Positions 49,248 to 60,263 of a stretch of DNA of 64,000 nucleotides are shown in pieces; within the stretch, counting starts at the first letter, position 1, and each line of letters opens with the position of its first letter. The stretch comes from Cannabis sativa. Lineage: Eukaryota; Streptophyta; Magnoliopsida; Rosales; Cannabaceae. Under the pieces are notes generated by a model, which worked only from the letters and a program-made list of their open reading frames with translations, was not told the DNA's origin and did not search any database. The position numbers and the translations under genes were made by a program. The DNA lies in contig NC_083604.1 in NCBI RefSeq assembly GCF_029168945.1, forward strand, positions 31,305,686 through 31,369,685, read 5' to 3'.

Positions 49248-52054
49248 ATTGGCCTCAGAGCCATGGTAATTGATTTACTTGCATGTAATTTGGACTTTAA
49301 AACGATTGTTTGTATGTTCTTTGGATGGTATCATGTTGTATTGAGTGTTATTTGATGATTGATTGATGATTGTGAAATTTTCGTGAAAAATAATTGTGAT
49401 TTCGTTTCTGGAATTATTTTTATTGGATAGTATGGAAAAAGATAAGCAAGTTAGCCTTTTACAGAACTCAATTTGGATTTTATTTGAATTAGTTATGATT
49501 TTTTGAAGATTTGACAAAATCGGGGCTGTGCTGATAGTTTCCTGCGATCGCAGAACTGTCCGTACAGTTTCGAATTTTTTTGTATTTTCTTCAATTTTTC
49601 ATACTTTTTCATGGAATTAACTTCCAATTTTTTGTATGGTTTTGTATATATACTATTACTATTCCTAATTCAATTCTAATTATCATTTTGAATTAATTTA
49701 ATATATTTTTTAATTTAATTCAAGATATTAGTGTAATTTGAATTTGAATAGAATTAGTATTTATCTTTTTGCTTAAAAATCTATCTTATTTTTAAATTTG
49801 ATTAAACTTTTTTTTAAATTTAAGGTCAGATTTTTTAAGATATTTATAATATCTTTTGAGATATTTATAATATCTTTTAAGATATTTAAAAATATCTTAT
49901 CTTTTAAGATATTTATAATATTTTTTAAAGATATTTATAATATCTTTTAAGATATTTAAAAATATCTTATCTTTTAAGATATTTTAAAAATATCTTATCT
50001 TTTAAGATTTTTTAAATCTTTTTAGATATTTTGACTTTATTTAAATTTAAAATAAGATATTTATAATCATGTAATTTTAAATAGATATAAGATATTTTGC
50101 TAACTTTTTAAATTTTGTTATTTTATTATTTAAATTAAATTTAAAATCTGAAAAGATATTTTATTTATCTTTTCTAATTTTTATTTAATTTTTATTTTAA
50201 AATAACATTTAATTTTTAAAAGTAGTTAGCAAATTTTGAAATGATATTTAGGTTGGTTGAAACCTAATTTTTCAAAAAGTAGGTTTAATTTTAATTTTTT
50301 TTTTAAAATTTCGAAATTTTTTTTATTTTCCGAAATTAAATTTTTTTTAATTTTATTTTATTTTTCGAAAATTAAAATATTTTTTTTAATTATTTATTTT
50401 TCGAAATTATTTATTTAAAATTAAATAAATCCTACTTCCAACTATCCAGCTAACCTTGTTGCAGGAGTATATGGTTTTAGCTTGTGTGTAAGTTTTCAAA
50501 ACCTATTATTACTTGATTGCAAATAGCCATGGTTACCTTTTGCCAGATCTAATGATCTGATGGCTCCCTTGGTCAAGTTAATAATTTGTAACAGGTAAAT
50601 TTTACAATCTTCTTTCATCTGTGTATGACCTAGCAACATGATAGGATCCATCCAAAGTGTGCCTGTGTGAGCCTATGTGTTTATTTTACTAATATAGATA
50701 CATATAGGTTGTTGCTAAATAAAATGTCACACCATGATAGATTTTATTTAGGTCCATTTAGTTATTGGACCTATTCAATTAATAACAGTTATTTATTTTA
50801 AGTTTAAATTGCTCTCTTTTGGGCCTTGTGTGAGAGTTGGGTGCCATAGAAGTGGGTACGACATACTGAACCCAGCACCCCCTCACATGAACTACCACAA
50901 TTGTGAAGGCCCATTTGCCTGATTTGAATAACTGTACTAGGTTAATTATATTAGTTTGACCTAATAAAATTGAATTAGCAACATAATTAACTTTTAAAAT
51001 ATATGAAAATTTATTTTCATTTTAATATTTTAAAGTTAATTTTAAGAAAAACACTTTTAGTTTTAGATATTAATTCTAGACAAACTATTTGTATTTTTCT
51101 TGTATTTAATTAAATATAGAATTTTAACTAACTAAGATTCTTTCTGGAGCTTATTTAATTAAATATTCCTATTTAAGTTATAAATTATTTGTATTAACTG
51201 ATTTTTCTTAACTAACTTAAATTTGAATATTTGATTTAAATTTTAAATCAAGTTGAGGAATCTTAGGTATTAGTTATTAAAGATTTTTAAGATATTTTTT
51301 TTAAGTTAATATCTTTTCAAATATTAACTTGAAATAGAATATCTTAGATATTTTTTTTGTTAATATCTTTTCAAATATTAACTTTAAAAAGATATCTTCA
51401 AACTAAGTGGTTACAACTTAATTTGTGATATTTAATTAAATCTAGATTTGAAATTATTTAAGTTTTAGATTTTTTCTATATAACTTAAATTAGATATTTT
51501 TCAAATTTTGAAAAGATACTTAGTCAAATAAGATATTTTCTAGATAGTAATTTCTAGACTACTTATTATTTCTAATATTTAAATAGGAAAATATTATACT
51601 TTTGTGAAATTAATTATTTAAATAATTAATTTTGGTACAATTTTAATTAAGTATATTTTTCCTAGTATTAAATAGAAATTAATAATTAAGCTTTCTCTAC
51701 ACTTAATTATTATTTCTTGAATTTAATACATTTAATTAACTTGAAGAATCTAAATATCTAAGTTGATTTTCATCATGATACTTAAGTATTTATTGATTTT
51801 TCATGACACTTAATTAAATAGAAAATTATTTTTAGGTTGAAATTTAATTTTTCAACTTAAATTTAAATAATTTTCAATATATATATTTTTCTTTATTTTA
51901 TTAATCAATTTCGAAATTTGCATTTTAATTATGCCATATTTTCGAATTTTTTGAAAAATAGATTGAGTTGTAAATTAATTATTTACTTTAATTAATGGAC
52001 CAACTACAATCAATGATTTTTTCATCTAATTGATTAATTTAAAATAAATGAATT

Positions 52055-52085
<31 letters not shown>

Positions 52086-53001
52086 CTATTAGAAATTGAA
52101 TTAACTAGTCAAAAGAAAATCTAGATAGGTGATATTTTTGCTTGAAGTATTTCTTTTCTAATTTTATTATTTTTCGAAAATTGTATATTTTATATACTTT
52201 CGAACCCAATAAATATATTCTCAAAGGAAATTTTTAAGTTGCTAATTATTTAATTTAATTCAACTTAAATTAATTTCCTTAATATTTATATTTAAGATTA
52301 TTACTAAGATGGAAATAATTAATTTTATTTCAATCACCATCTAGTATAATTTTATAAATATTATATTAAATTCTTATTTTTGAATTTTAATTCTTAATTT
52401 AGAATTTAATGAGATTTATTTATTAGAATAATAAAGAAAATACATTTTAAACAATGAGCTTTATTATTATTAAGATATTCGATCTCCATTGTGGGTTTTA
52501 CACCGCGTTTGTTTTAGTGAGTAATCCTCCCTAATGGAGGAACGTTCATTAGCAATTTCGCACCGTTTAATCTCGCATGATAAGTGGTTTGTAAGTGTTT
52601 TATATGGTATAGAACACCCTAATGGTGGCGACCATATTTGACTTGCAAATTGCGAAATAATGGTAGAAGCTCATGAGATAGAATAGCCTTGACTCTCGCC
52701 TAAACGGGACAACGCTGGATTCTGATCTTGATCGAATAAAAGGTTGCTAGAATGTTTAACATTTTAGATGAGCTGACAACTCTATTCAATGGATGGTAGC
52801 TTTGACTCTCGCCTAAACGGGACACTGATATCAGTTTGTTGAAAACCTTGGAAATTATTTAGGATTGAATTTTTAAGTATTTTCTCATATCATTCCTACT
52901 TGCTATGTGCTTATAATTTCTGAATTGTTTTTGTGTGTTAAACCATTATTTAATTTCTATTTGTTGATTTCTATTAATTTGTAGTATCCTGTTTTGTCAA
53001 A
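49248..53001 (+). other. Long untranslated leader of Copia D
   Basis: 3.75 kb of mostly AT-rich sequence without a credible reading frame. Landmarks: the primer site (49250-49266); a short GC-rich slot with the palindrome CTGCGATCGCAG (49542-49553); tandem AT hairpins (49837-50015); an (AT)n run (about 52057-52085); hairpins with CTAAT loops (near 52513 and 52610); and two copies of CTCTCGCCTAAACGGGAC (near 52694 and 52807). The last 550 bases are conserved in Copia A. Confidence 0.75.
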
Positions 53002-53862
53002 ATGAATCCCATGTTATCACTGTTGACTGAAAATAAGCTGAATGGATCTAACTTTAATAAATGGAATGAGAACATTAATATTGCTCTCATAGGAGAAAGT
53101 GCCTTGTTTGTTTTAACTGAGCCGTCACACGAAGTGCACAGGGATAATGCATCCAAAGCTGTGAAAGAAAAGTATGAGCGTTGGCAGAAGGCAAATGACA
53201 AAGCTCTATACTTTATGCTTTCTAGCATGGTTGACACCCTCAAAACTCGGTTTTCTAAAACTGAGAAGGCTGCTGAAGTTATGACGAAGTTAAATGAGCT
53301 ATTCGGTAAGGCATCGCTTCAGTCACGCTTTGACGCGACTAAGAAGTACATCAATGCACGGATGGAACCTCATCAAAACGTGCGTGATCATGTCCTCCTC
53401 ATGTCCAGTTATTTCCAAGAAGCCCAGGATCATGGTGCTGAAATGGACAGTGCTACTCAAGTTAGTCTTATCTTGAATAGCCTGACTCCAGCATTTCTAC
53501 CATATACATCAAATTACGTCATGAATAAGAAGGAAATTGACTTTCATGAATTAGTCAATGACCTTCAAACTTATGAAAATTTGATTGGAGGACCCAAAAA
53601 GAAAGGGAGTAAACCTCATAATCCTGGTAATGGTAATGGGACGATAAAACCTGAAGCAAATGTTGCCCCTGCTTCAAAGCCCAAATCGAAGAAGAAGTGG
53701 CACAACACCAAGAAGCGAACAAAAGCCAATAAAAAGGCTGCTCCTTCCGGTGATGCTACACTTAAAGGAAAGTGTTTCTACTGCAATGAAAAAGGTCATT
53801 GGAAACCCCAATGTCCTAAACTTCTTGCAAAGAAACAAGGTATTTCCATTTATAAACTTTAA
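53002..53862 (+). CDS. Copia-type Gag protein of element D
   Basis: 286 codons with no break. The N-terminal two thirds are a Copia Gag (UBN2-like) fold: LNGSNFNKWNENINIALIGE, KAVKEKYERWQKANDKALYF, LNELFGKASLQSRFDATKKY and LILNSLTPAFLPYTSNYV. A Lys-rich basic linker (about 205-255) precedes one CCHC knuckle, CFYCNEKGHWKPQC (CX2CX4HX4C, 53773-53814), which binds RNA. Known role: forms the virus-like particle that packages element RNA in the cytoplasm. The start is the first ATG of the frame, after the conserved leader. There is no protease in frame. Intactness in an element whose pol is destroyed suggests recent selection or very recent birth. Confidence 0.93.
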   Translation: MNPMLSLLTENKLNGSNFNKWNENINIALIGESALFVLTEPSHEVHRDNASKAVKEKYERWQKANDKALYFMLSSMVDTLKTRFSKTEKAAEVMTKLNELFGKASLQSRFDATKKYINARMEPHQNVRDHVLLMSSYFQEAQDHGAEMDSATQVSLILNSLTPAFLPYTSNYVMNKKEIDFHELVNDLQTYENLIGGPKKKGSKPHNPGNGNGTIKPEANVAPASKPKSKKKWHNTKKRTKANKKAAPSGDATLKGKCFYCNEKGHWKPQCPKLLAKKQGISIYKL

Positions 53863-55686
53863 GAGTTTAGTGAATTGTTATCCAATTGGATTTATGATTC
53901 TGGACTAACTTTGTTTATTTGTTTTCTTCTTCTGATAGGCCCAGCTACTTGAACTCAATTGAGTTGGATCAGAAAGCTGGACCAAGGGTAAAATCGTCCA
54001 GATGAAGATGAAGCTCTTCAATTTTTGAATTAATTGTTTTAGTTTAAAAACAATTTGGATTTCAAATTTTAGTTAGGGATATTTATCCCTGTTTCTCTCA
54101 TATTGTTGCAATACATTTTTTTTTAATATTAATAAAGTTTTATTTTCGATATTCACTATTGTAATTTATGAGATTGAGCTTCATTTAATTTTATCTTCAT
54201 CAACAATTACCACATTATATTTGTGTGTTTGTATGTGTAAGTGTTTTTATCATTGATGCAAATTCTATAATATCTTCAACTCTTCATAGAGTTATATTAT
54301 ATAAACACTAGAAATTATTTCTATGTTTATCAATAATTGTTAATTCTTATACAATTATTAAGAATTTGTTTAATAAAAGGATCTTATGATCTGATAGGGG
54401 TGGAGAAAAGTTAAGAAAACTATGCAGTTCAACGATCTTTTATATCTAATGAACTCTGGATAGTATTCAACTCCACATAAACTCTATCACACTAAGAGAA
54501 TCATGATCTTTACAACCTTTAGGGGTGGATCATAATCTCTATATACTTAGGGGTGGAGTTTATCCACAAGTACCCTATATGTATATTCTTAGGGGTGGAG
54601 TCTATTCCACAATTCCCTATGAAACACATATCTTGTTTAAACATAGAAGTCATATAATGAGTCAGCTATTGTCAATATAAATTCTTGATCTTGATTGTAT
54701 GTTCCATTTCGATTTTACTATTGTAAGTAAAAGTTTGATACCTTTGAAAGTTCTTTGTTTAAGTTTCACACTACCTTAATTGAGTGGGAGAATTTTAAAG
54801 TTCTATACCCATCTTCATTAGGTTGATAATTGTGATAGGTACTTAAGAACAATACTGAAAAGCAAATCTAACCATTCACATGGATAGGTATAGCTTATCA
54901 GAATTATGAGAATAAGATAAAGAACTCTAGTTCAGTCCATTCAAATGACTTGAACCTAGAATTCTTAATCCTCATAAAATTTGATGGTATCTTAATTTTG
55001 ATTACTTAATCTCTGGCATGTATTTTTCACTTCAAATACTAGTCTGCTATGTTGATGACTTAGTCTTAACTTAAAGTTTTAAGACTAATACAAAAGTCAC
55101 AACTAGGTAACTCTCTAAACAATCAGAGGTTAAAAGTATTATTTAACCAGACATCTGCTATTGAGTGGGAGCTATCTGAGATGTAATCAAATAGGGAACA
55201 TTAGAAGATATTCAAGAAAGATTTATGAAAGTGATCTATATGTCAGATATTAAGGAATTGTGTATCAGTTATCCCTGTATCTCACCATCTAATTTCGAAA
55301 TTCTATATGAGATGGTGCTTACTTTGGGGGTGGAGGAACTATTGTATAATAATTCAAGCTCTACCAGAGAAGAACTATAACTTGGTCTATTCGAAAATAC
55401 CAGAAAGTTATATCACTGAAGAAAAGTCCACACTGTATTATCTCAATTACATATTTTAAAATATTAGAGATATGTCCTCTGTTAATTCAGATGTACTTTT
55501 AAAACAGTAAAGATTTCAGTATCCCTTGATGAGTAAAGCATATAGTAAAGGATGTTTCATAAGAGTATTTATGAACTAGTTTCCAGAAGTTTGGGTGGAT
55601 TCAAATATACTACACTTGATCTGAAGATCAAGACATCAGATTGACCTATTTGCGCAGTTTGTTTTATATTAGTGCAAGTGGGAGTT
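53863..55686 (+). pseudogene. Shattered pol remnant of Copia D
   Basis: No frame of useful length. Traces of ancestry remain: IL-stop-SDRGGEKL (54381-54416), matching KILRTDRGGE of A and C with Arg changed to a stop, and an RT/RNase H trace near 55140-55180 and 55300-55345. The piece AGGGGTGGA recurs at 54396, 54521, 54549 and 54591. It ends with AGTGCAAGTGGGAGTT, the purine tract before the LTR. Confidence 0.7.
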
Positions 55687-57598
55687 TGTTGGGTTTTATG
55701 CCCTAAATAAAACTCTTTACAATCTGATTAGTTATCAACATAAGAAATTTGAAGTGATTGATGTTTGCATGAATTTTACATGCTAATGGTTTAATATGTT
55801 TAATATGTTTATTACATTCATACACACAAAATTAGTTAAATCCAGATCATATGTTTATTCACAATTACAGTATCGTCAACACAGTGGAATGTGATTGTGA
55901 TCATATGAATCAAAAGTTTTGGTCCCTGTTTCATCAGTGTTATTGGATTTACACTAATGTGATAATCAGCGATGATGTGTACTTACACTTGGAGTAAGTG
56001 TTATGTTCTTCCCAGGACATTAGTAAAGTATACTAGTTTCGAATGTATGGAGTATACATTGGACTGGACCGATATTGCAACTAAGTTAAGATATTACAAA
56101 CTTACCGTTATACATATCTTTCCAAGTCAATATCAGTAGTTGATCTTAAGATTAAAAGAATCTAAATCCTGATATGCTTGGGCTCAACTCAGGAGTGCTA
56201 TTCATGTTCTTAGATTTATTAGTTAAGCCTACTTTCGGGTCAGGGTGATACGTATATTTTGGGAACATGATAGTATGATTGAGTGGGAGTGCTGAACATA
56301 AATATGGAATCTATAGCTTCTACTGGTGTATAGAAGTCAAGTGATGATTCCCTTCGAGCTTAGCAAATAGAAGTAAATGGATGAGCTCTTGTTTAACTGA
56401 CTAATTATTAGATCACTAAACACCATTTACAGGTAGCTAAGTGTTTTAAGGGGCAAAATACATTGAGGGGTGAGAACGGTAAAAGAAATCCCATCTCGAT
56501 GTAAATCATCTATATAGAGGATCTTTAAATCACAATAAGATTATAACAATGGTTAAATGAGATAGTATATTAGTATCGTGAAACATACAATATGCTCTAT
56601 ATAAGTCTGAGAGTGCAATTCTAAGTTCTAAGAGTGGATTCAACGAAGAATTAATAAGTAGGAATTTACTTGGTAAATTTGGTTCACTTATTGGAAGCTC
56701 AGCATATAGATCCATGGTCCCCATTCTAGTTGAGAACATTCTGCTTGTAAGACTCATTAATTGATTCGTGATTGATCAATTATAATTCTAAAGTTAGACT
56801 ATGTCTGATTTTATGAATTTTCACTAAGCAAGGGTGAAATTGTAAGGAAAAGAGTTTTCTAGGTTTATTTATTTATTAATAGACTTTATATGTCTAATTA
56901 ATAATTAAATTAAATGAAAATATTATTTAATAATGTATTTTAGTTATTAAATAATTAGTTTTGGCATTTAAAAGGTTAGAATTGGAAAATTGGCATTTTT
57001 GAGAAAATAGTGATAAAATTTGATAAAATTGCAAAATTAAGTGAGGCCCATTACAACACCTAGGCCGGCCACTTAATTAGATTTTTCAAATTATTATTTT
57101 CATTATTTTAATGCCAAATAATTCTAAACCTAAACCTAGTAGTTGCCTATAAATAGAAAGTGATGGCTCATTCACAACACATGCTTTCATTAGCTTTCTG
57201 ACAGAAATTTCTCTCTTCAGAAAAACTGAGCCTTCCTCACTCTCTACCTTGGCCGAAATCTCTCTCTCTCTCTTTTCCCTTCATCTTTTTCGTGACCCTA
57301 GTGAAAGAGTAAGTGCCCACACACAGCAAGCAGTAACTCAATCATAGATTGGAAGACTGTGAAGGATCAAAGCTTGAAGAAGAAGGAGATTCGGGCTCAG
57401 ATCTTGATTATACTCTGCTACAGAAAGGAATCAAGGGTTAGAGATCTGAGTGGAAGGAGACATTTATTCCGCTGCATCAATGTAAGGTTTTCTTAACTTT
57501 ATATGTGTTTATTTTATCGTTTTAGAAAGTTCATATTTAGGATGTTAATAAACATACTTGTGAGTAGATCTAAGATCCTGGTAAAATAATTCCCAACA
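55687..57598 (+). repeat. 3' LTR of Copia D
   Basis: Partner of 47334-49247, 1912 bp, ending CCAACA directly before the AATTT duplication. Confidence 0.96.
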
Positions 57599-58595
57599 AA
57601 TTTGAGGCACAGATGTCGGATCGAAGTGATTGCACCAAAGTCCACTAGGGCCGGTCGGCCGAGGATCGCGTTGTAGGCTGTCGGACAGTCCACCACCACG
57701 AAGGTGCAATATTTAAATGTGCTTTGGGGAGTATCCGGGCACAGAGTAACCGGGAGCCTTACTTTTCCCATCGGGATAAGCGTCGTCCCGTTAAACCCTG
57801 TGAGCTAGGACCCACTTGGCGAGAGGTCACTGTCGGTCAAACCTATCGCGGTGAAGGCTTCTTTGAAGAGCAGGTTCACGGAACTCCCATTGTCAATTAA
57901 AACTCTGGCCACCACTTTATTCGCGATGGGGGTCTCTATGACCAACGGGTCGTGATGAGGGGAGCGCACCGTCTTGGCGTCTTCTTCCGTGAACGTGATG
58001 GGTTGGTCCATCAACCGAGGCCTTTGAGCTGGGAGTTGAGTAACTTCCCATATCTCATTGTGTCTAGCGGCCTCGGCATATCGCTTTCGCTCCTTGCGAG
58101 TGTTCCCTCCGATATGGGGACCTCCGGAGATCATGGCTACCCGCCCGTTAGGCCGGGGCGGTAGCCCGGGAATATGCTGGGCGTCACCTGCGGGAGCAGC
58201 TGGAGCCAATACTCCTGCTGTACCCCCTGGTGCTCCCGGAGGCATACCCCCAGCCACCTGACCGGATTAAGGTGGGGCAGCCTATTCTTGATCCACTCAT
58301 AGAGGTGGCCCAATCGGATTAGATTTTCGATCTCGTCCTTGAGATTTTTACATTCATTGGTGCTATGACCAATGTCGTTGTGGTACTCGCATCTTTTGCT
58401 CGGGTCTCTCCGGGAGCTGTCTTTGTACAACGGCTGTGGTCTCCGATAGTGCGTATTCTGCCTAGTGGCGAAGTACACACGAACCTGGGAGTCCGATAGC
58501 TCCGTGTACTGAGTATATTGGGGGGTGTACCCCTTTTTCTGGCGCTTCTCTCCCGTTCGGGTGCTGCCTTTGGAGGACCTTTTACTCCTCGATCC
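57599..58595 (-). pseudogene. Tat element: Gag zinc knuckle and aspartic protease
   Basis: On minus after the gag stop the frame stays open: a knuckle CEYHNDIGHSTNEC (about 58391-58350) continues Gag, then a one-base-type frameshift lies near 58257-58285. The next frame holds the protease with VARVLIDNGSSVNLLF (catalytic Asp near 57893), a TAG at 57805-57807, and the protease end (CPTAYNAILGRPAL...LCLKF). The coding sequence is cut at 57604 by Copia D and continues at 47333 in the same sense. Confidence 0.88.
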
Positions 58596-60200
58596 CTAGG
58601 TAGGGCCTGTTAAGCTAGCAGTCGGGGCAGCCTGTGAAGGAGCTTGCCCATTCACCCCGGACGGGTTGCCAAAATGAGAAGATGCTGGCGCCAAAGCTTG
58701 ACCCTGGCTATACTCGGGGGTAGCAGAGAATTGTATGCCACTAACTTGTGGAGTTGCGGTCGGGGCAGTACCCGAGGGTGATACCCCGGACATGTATCCT
58801 GCTATCCCGGTGGGATCATAGCCTCCATAAGCCACGATTTGGGCTTCTTCGAGGTTGATATATTTTTGGACTCTTTTCTGGAAGTCCTGGAGGCTAGCAG
58901 CCCCTTCTTGTTGCAACTCATTCCAGAAGGGAGTCCCAGTACGGATTCCTGCTTGGAGAAGTGCAAGCTGTTGTCCGTCATCAACCTTCTTGGTCTTCGA
59001 GGCTTCCTCTCGGAACCTCTTGATGTAATTCTTCAAGGTCTCAGTGGGCAGTTGCTTGATATTAGTCAAGGCACTGACTTCCAAGTTGACCTTTCTTGCG
59101 GCGACAAACTGTCTCCGGAAGTTGGTCTGGAGCTTGTTCCAACAGCCCACGGATCCTGGTTCCAGCTTTTTGAACCATTCCTCCGCGGACCCACTCAGAG
59201 TAAGTGGGAAGCACAGACATTTGGCGTCATTGCTGACCCTCATGACCGTCATGACACGGTTGAACTGCGACAGGTGGTCGCTGGGATCGGAGTTCCCGGT
59301 ATATGCCGCCATTTCGGGCATCTTGAAGTTTTTAGGGAGCTCCGCCTCCAGGATGTGCTTTGCACATGGTTCCCGATCCTCGCTGTCTGAATCGGAGTCG
59401 TCTCCCTTCTGCCTCCGGGAGACTCGGGCAATGTCTTTTCGGAGTATGGCGAGTTCCGCCATAATTCCTTCATTTAACGTACCCGAGGAAACCACGGGTC
59501 CGTACCTTTTTTGGTCAAGGTGATCCCAGAGGTCACCTTGATTCCCATTGATTTGATTTCTCAGATCAATGGGAGGACATCTCTGTCCTCTTCTCCCTCT
59601 ACCCCCTGGTTCCTGGTGCACAGAAACGCTTTTTCGGTCCCCTCGATCCTGAGGGCCAAGACTCCCTTTTTGGGGCTTGCCCATCTGCGGACCTTTCCCT
59701 TTAGGGAAATCTGAGCGGACCTTTCGCGGATCCTGCACGTTTTTCTTTTGCCCAGGGGTAGAAGTAGGGTTTTTTGTCTGATTTCCCTCAGCAGGATATC
59801 TTATAGGGCTAGGTTCCCTAGATTTCTGCTGCTGGGAATTAGGCGAAGATGTCGCTGGCTCCCTGTTGAGTCCAGCGATCATTGCCTTGGGGTGCACGTG
59901 AATGCCAGCTGCTTCCATGGCTTTCTGCATGGCTAGCATCACTTCCTGCATTTTTTGGTTTTGCGCTTTCTGAGCTTCGATCTCGGCTTCGTGATCGATA
60001 GCTTTTTGTCTGAGAAGCACCAGCTCTGAGTAACTTCCTTCGTCATAGGCATACTCGTCGAGGTTTCCCTCGTAGTCCTCATCGGGGACTATTTCTTCTT
60101 CCTCGGACTCCTCTGCTGCTCTTGAGGTTACATCTTCCTCGTTTGGGTCTTGAGCATCTTCTAGAGGGCGAGGCTGACGTGTACTTCTTGTCTCCACCAT
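58596..60200 (-). CDS. Tat element Gag polyprotein (truncated by TAG)
   Basis: 534 codons from an ATG about 60 bases after the primer site. Domains: an acidic N-terminus (EESEEEEIVPDEDYEG), a coiled coil (residues 60-95), a basic Gln/Pro-rich linker, and the retrotransposon gag core (about 290-465: MPEMAAYTGNSDPSDHLSQF, SGSAEEWFKKL, LKNYIKRFREEASK, ALLQAGIRTGTPFWNEL). A TAG at 58596-58598 ends it, but the frame continues open into the zinc knuckle, so the stop is probably a point mutation (CAG to TAG fits) rather than the natural end. Confidence 0.9.
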   Translation of the reverse strand: MVETRSTRQPRPLEDAQDPNEEDVTSRAAEESEEEEIVPDEDYEGNLDEYAYDEGSYSELVLLRQKAIDHEAEIEAQKAQNQKMQEVMLAMQKAMEAAGIHVHPKAMIAGLNREPATSSPNSQQQKSREPSPIRYPAEGNQTKNPTSTPGQKKNVQDPRKVRSDFPKGKGPQMGKPQKGSLGPQDRGDRKSVSVHQEPGGRGRRGQRCPPIDLRNQINGNQGDLWDHLDQKRYGPVVSSGTLNEGIMAELAILRKDIARVSRRQKGDDSDSDSEDREPCAKHILEAELPKNFKMPEMAAYTGNSDPSDHLSQFNRVMTVMRVSNDAKCLCFPLTLSGSAEEWFKKLEPGSVGCWNKLQTNFRRQFVAARKVNLEVSALTNIKQLPTETLKNYIKRFREEASKTKKVDDGQQLALLQAGIRTGTPFWNELQQEGAASLQDFQKRVQKYINLEEAQIVAYGGYDPTGIAGYMSGVSPSGTAPTATPQVSGIQFSATPEYSQGQALAPASSHFGNPSGVNGQAPSQAAPTASLTGPT

Positions 60201-60242
60201 ATTTGTGAAGTCAAATGCTTGTTGTGTAGCAGCTTTCTTCAG

Positions 60243-60260
60243 CTCTCAATGAAAGCACCA
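60243..60260 (-). promoter_or_regulatory. Primer-binding site of the Tat element
   Basis: On minus, TTTGGTGCTTTCATTGAG directly follows the 5' LTR end. This is the usual position; I did not assign the tRNA. Confidence 0.7.
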
Positions 60261-60263
60261 AAA

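Larger units (their letters stand above)
47334..57598 (+). mobile_element. Copia D: recent gag-only (TR-GAG-like) retrotransposon (target duplication AATTT)
   Basis: A 10,265-bp element with LTRs of 1914 bp (47334-49247) and 1912 bp (55687-57598), flanked by perfect AATTT (47329-47333 and 57599-57603). It sits in the Tat pol gene between protease and RT. By eye the LTRs differ by about ten substitutions and one CT-repeat unit, so insertion is recent. Interior: primer site TGGCCTCAGAGCCATGG (49250-49266), a 3.75-kb AT-rich leader, an intact gag, a shattered pol relic, and the purine tract AGTGCAAGTGGGAGT. With no usable pol it must have moved with enzymes from a related element. Confidence 0.96.

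Noticed and set aside
52057..52085. (AT)n run as a functional site
   Set aside because: A simple dinucleotide microsatellite in AT-rich leader DNA; nothing suggests function.
58596..58598. Programmed readthrough stop between gag and pol in the Tat element
   Set aside because: The TAG lies before the Gag zinc knuckle, not at a domain border, and other TAG mutations of the same type occur in this copy.
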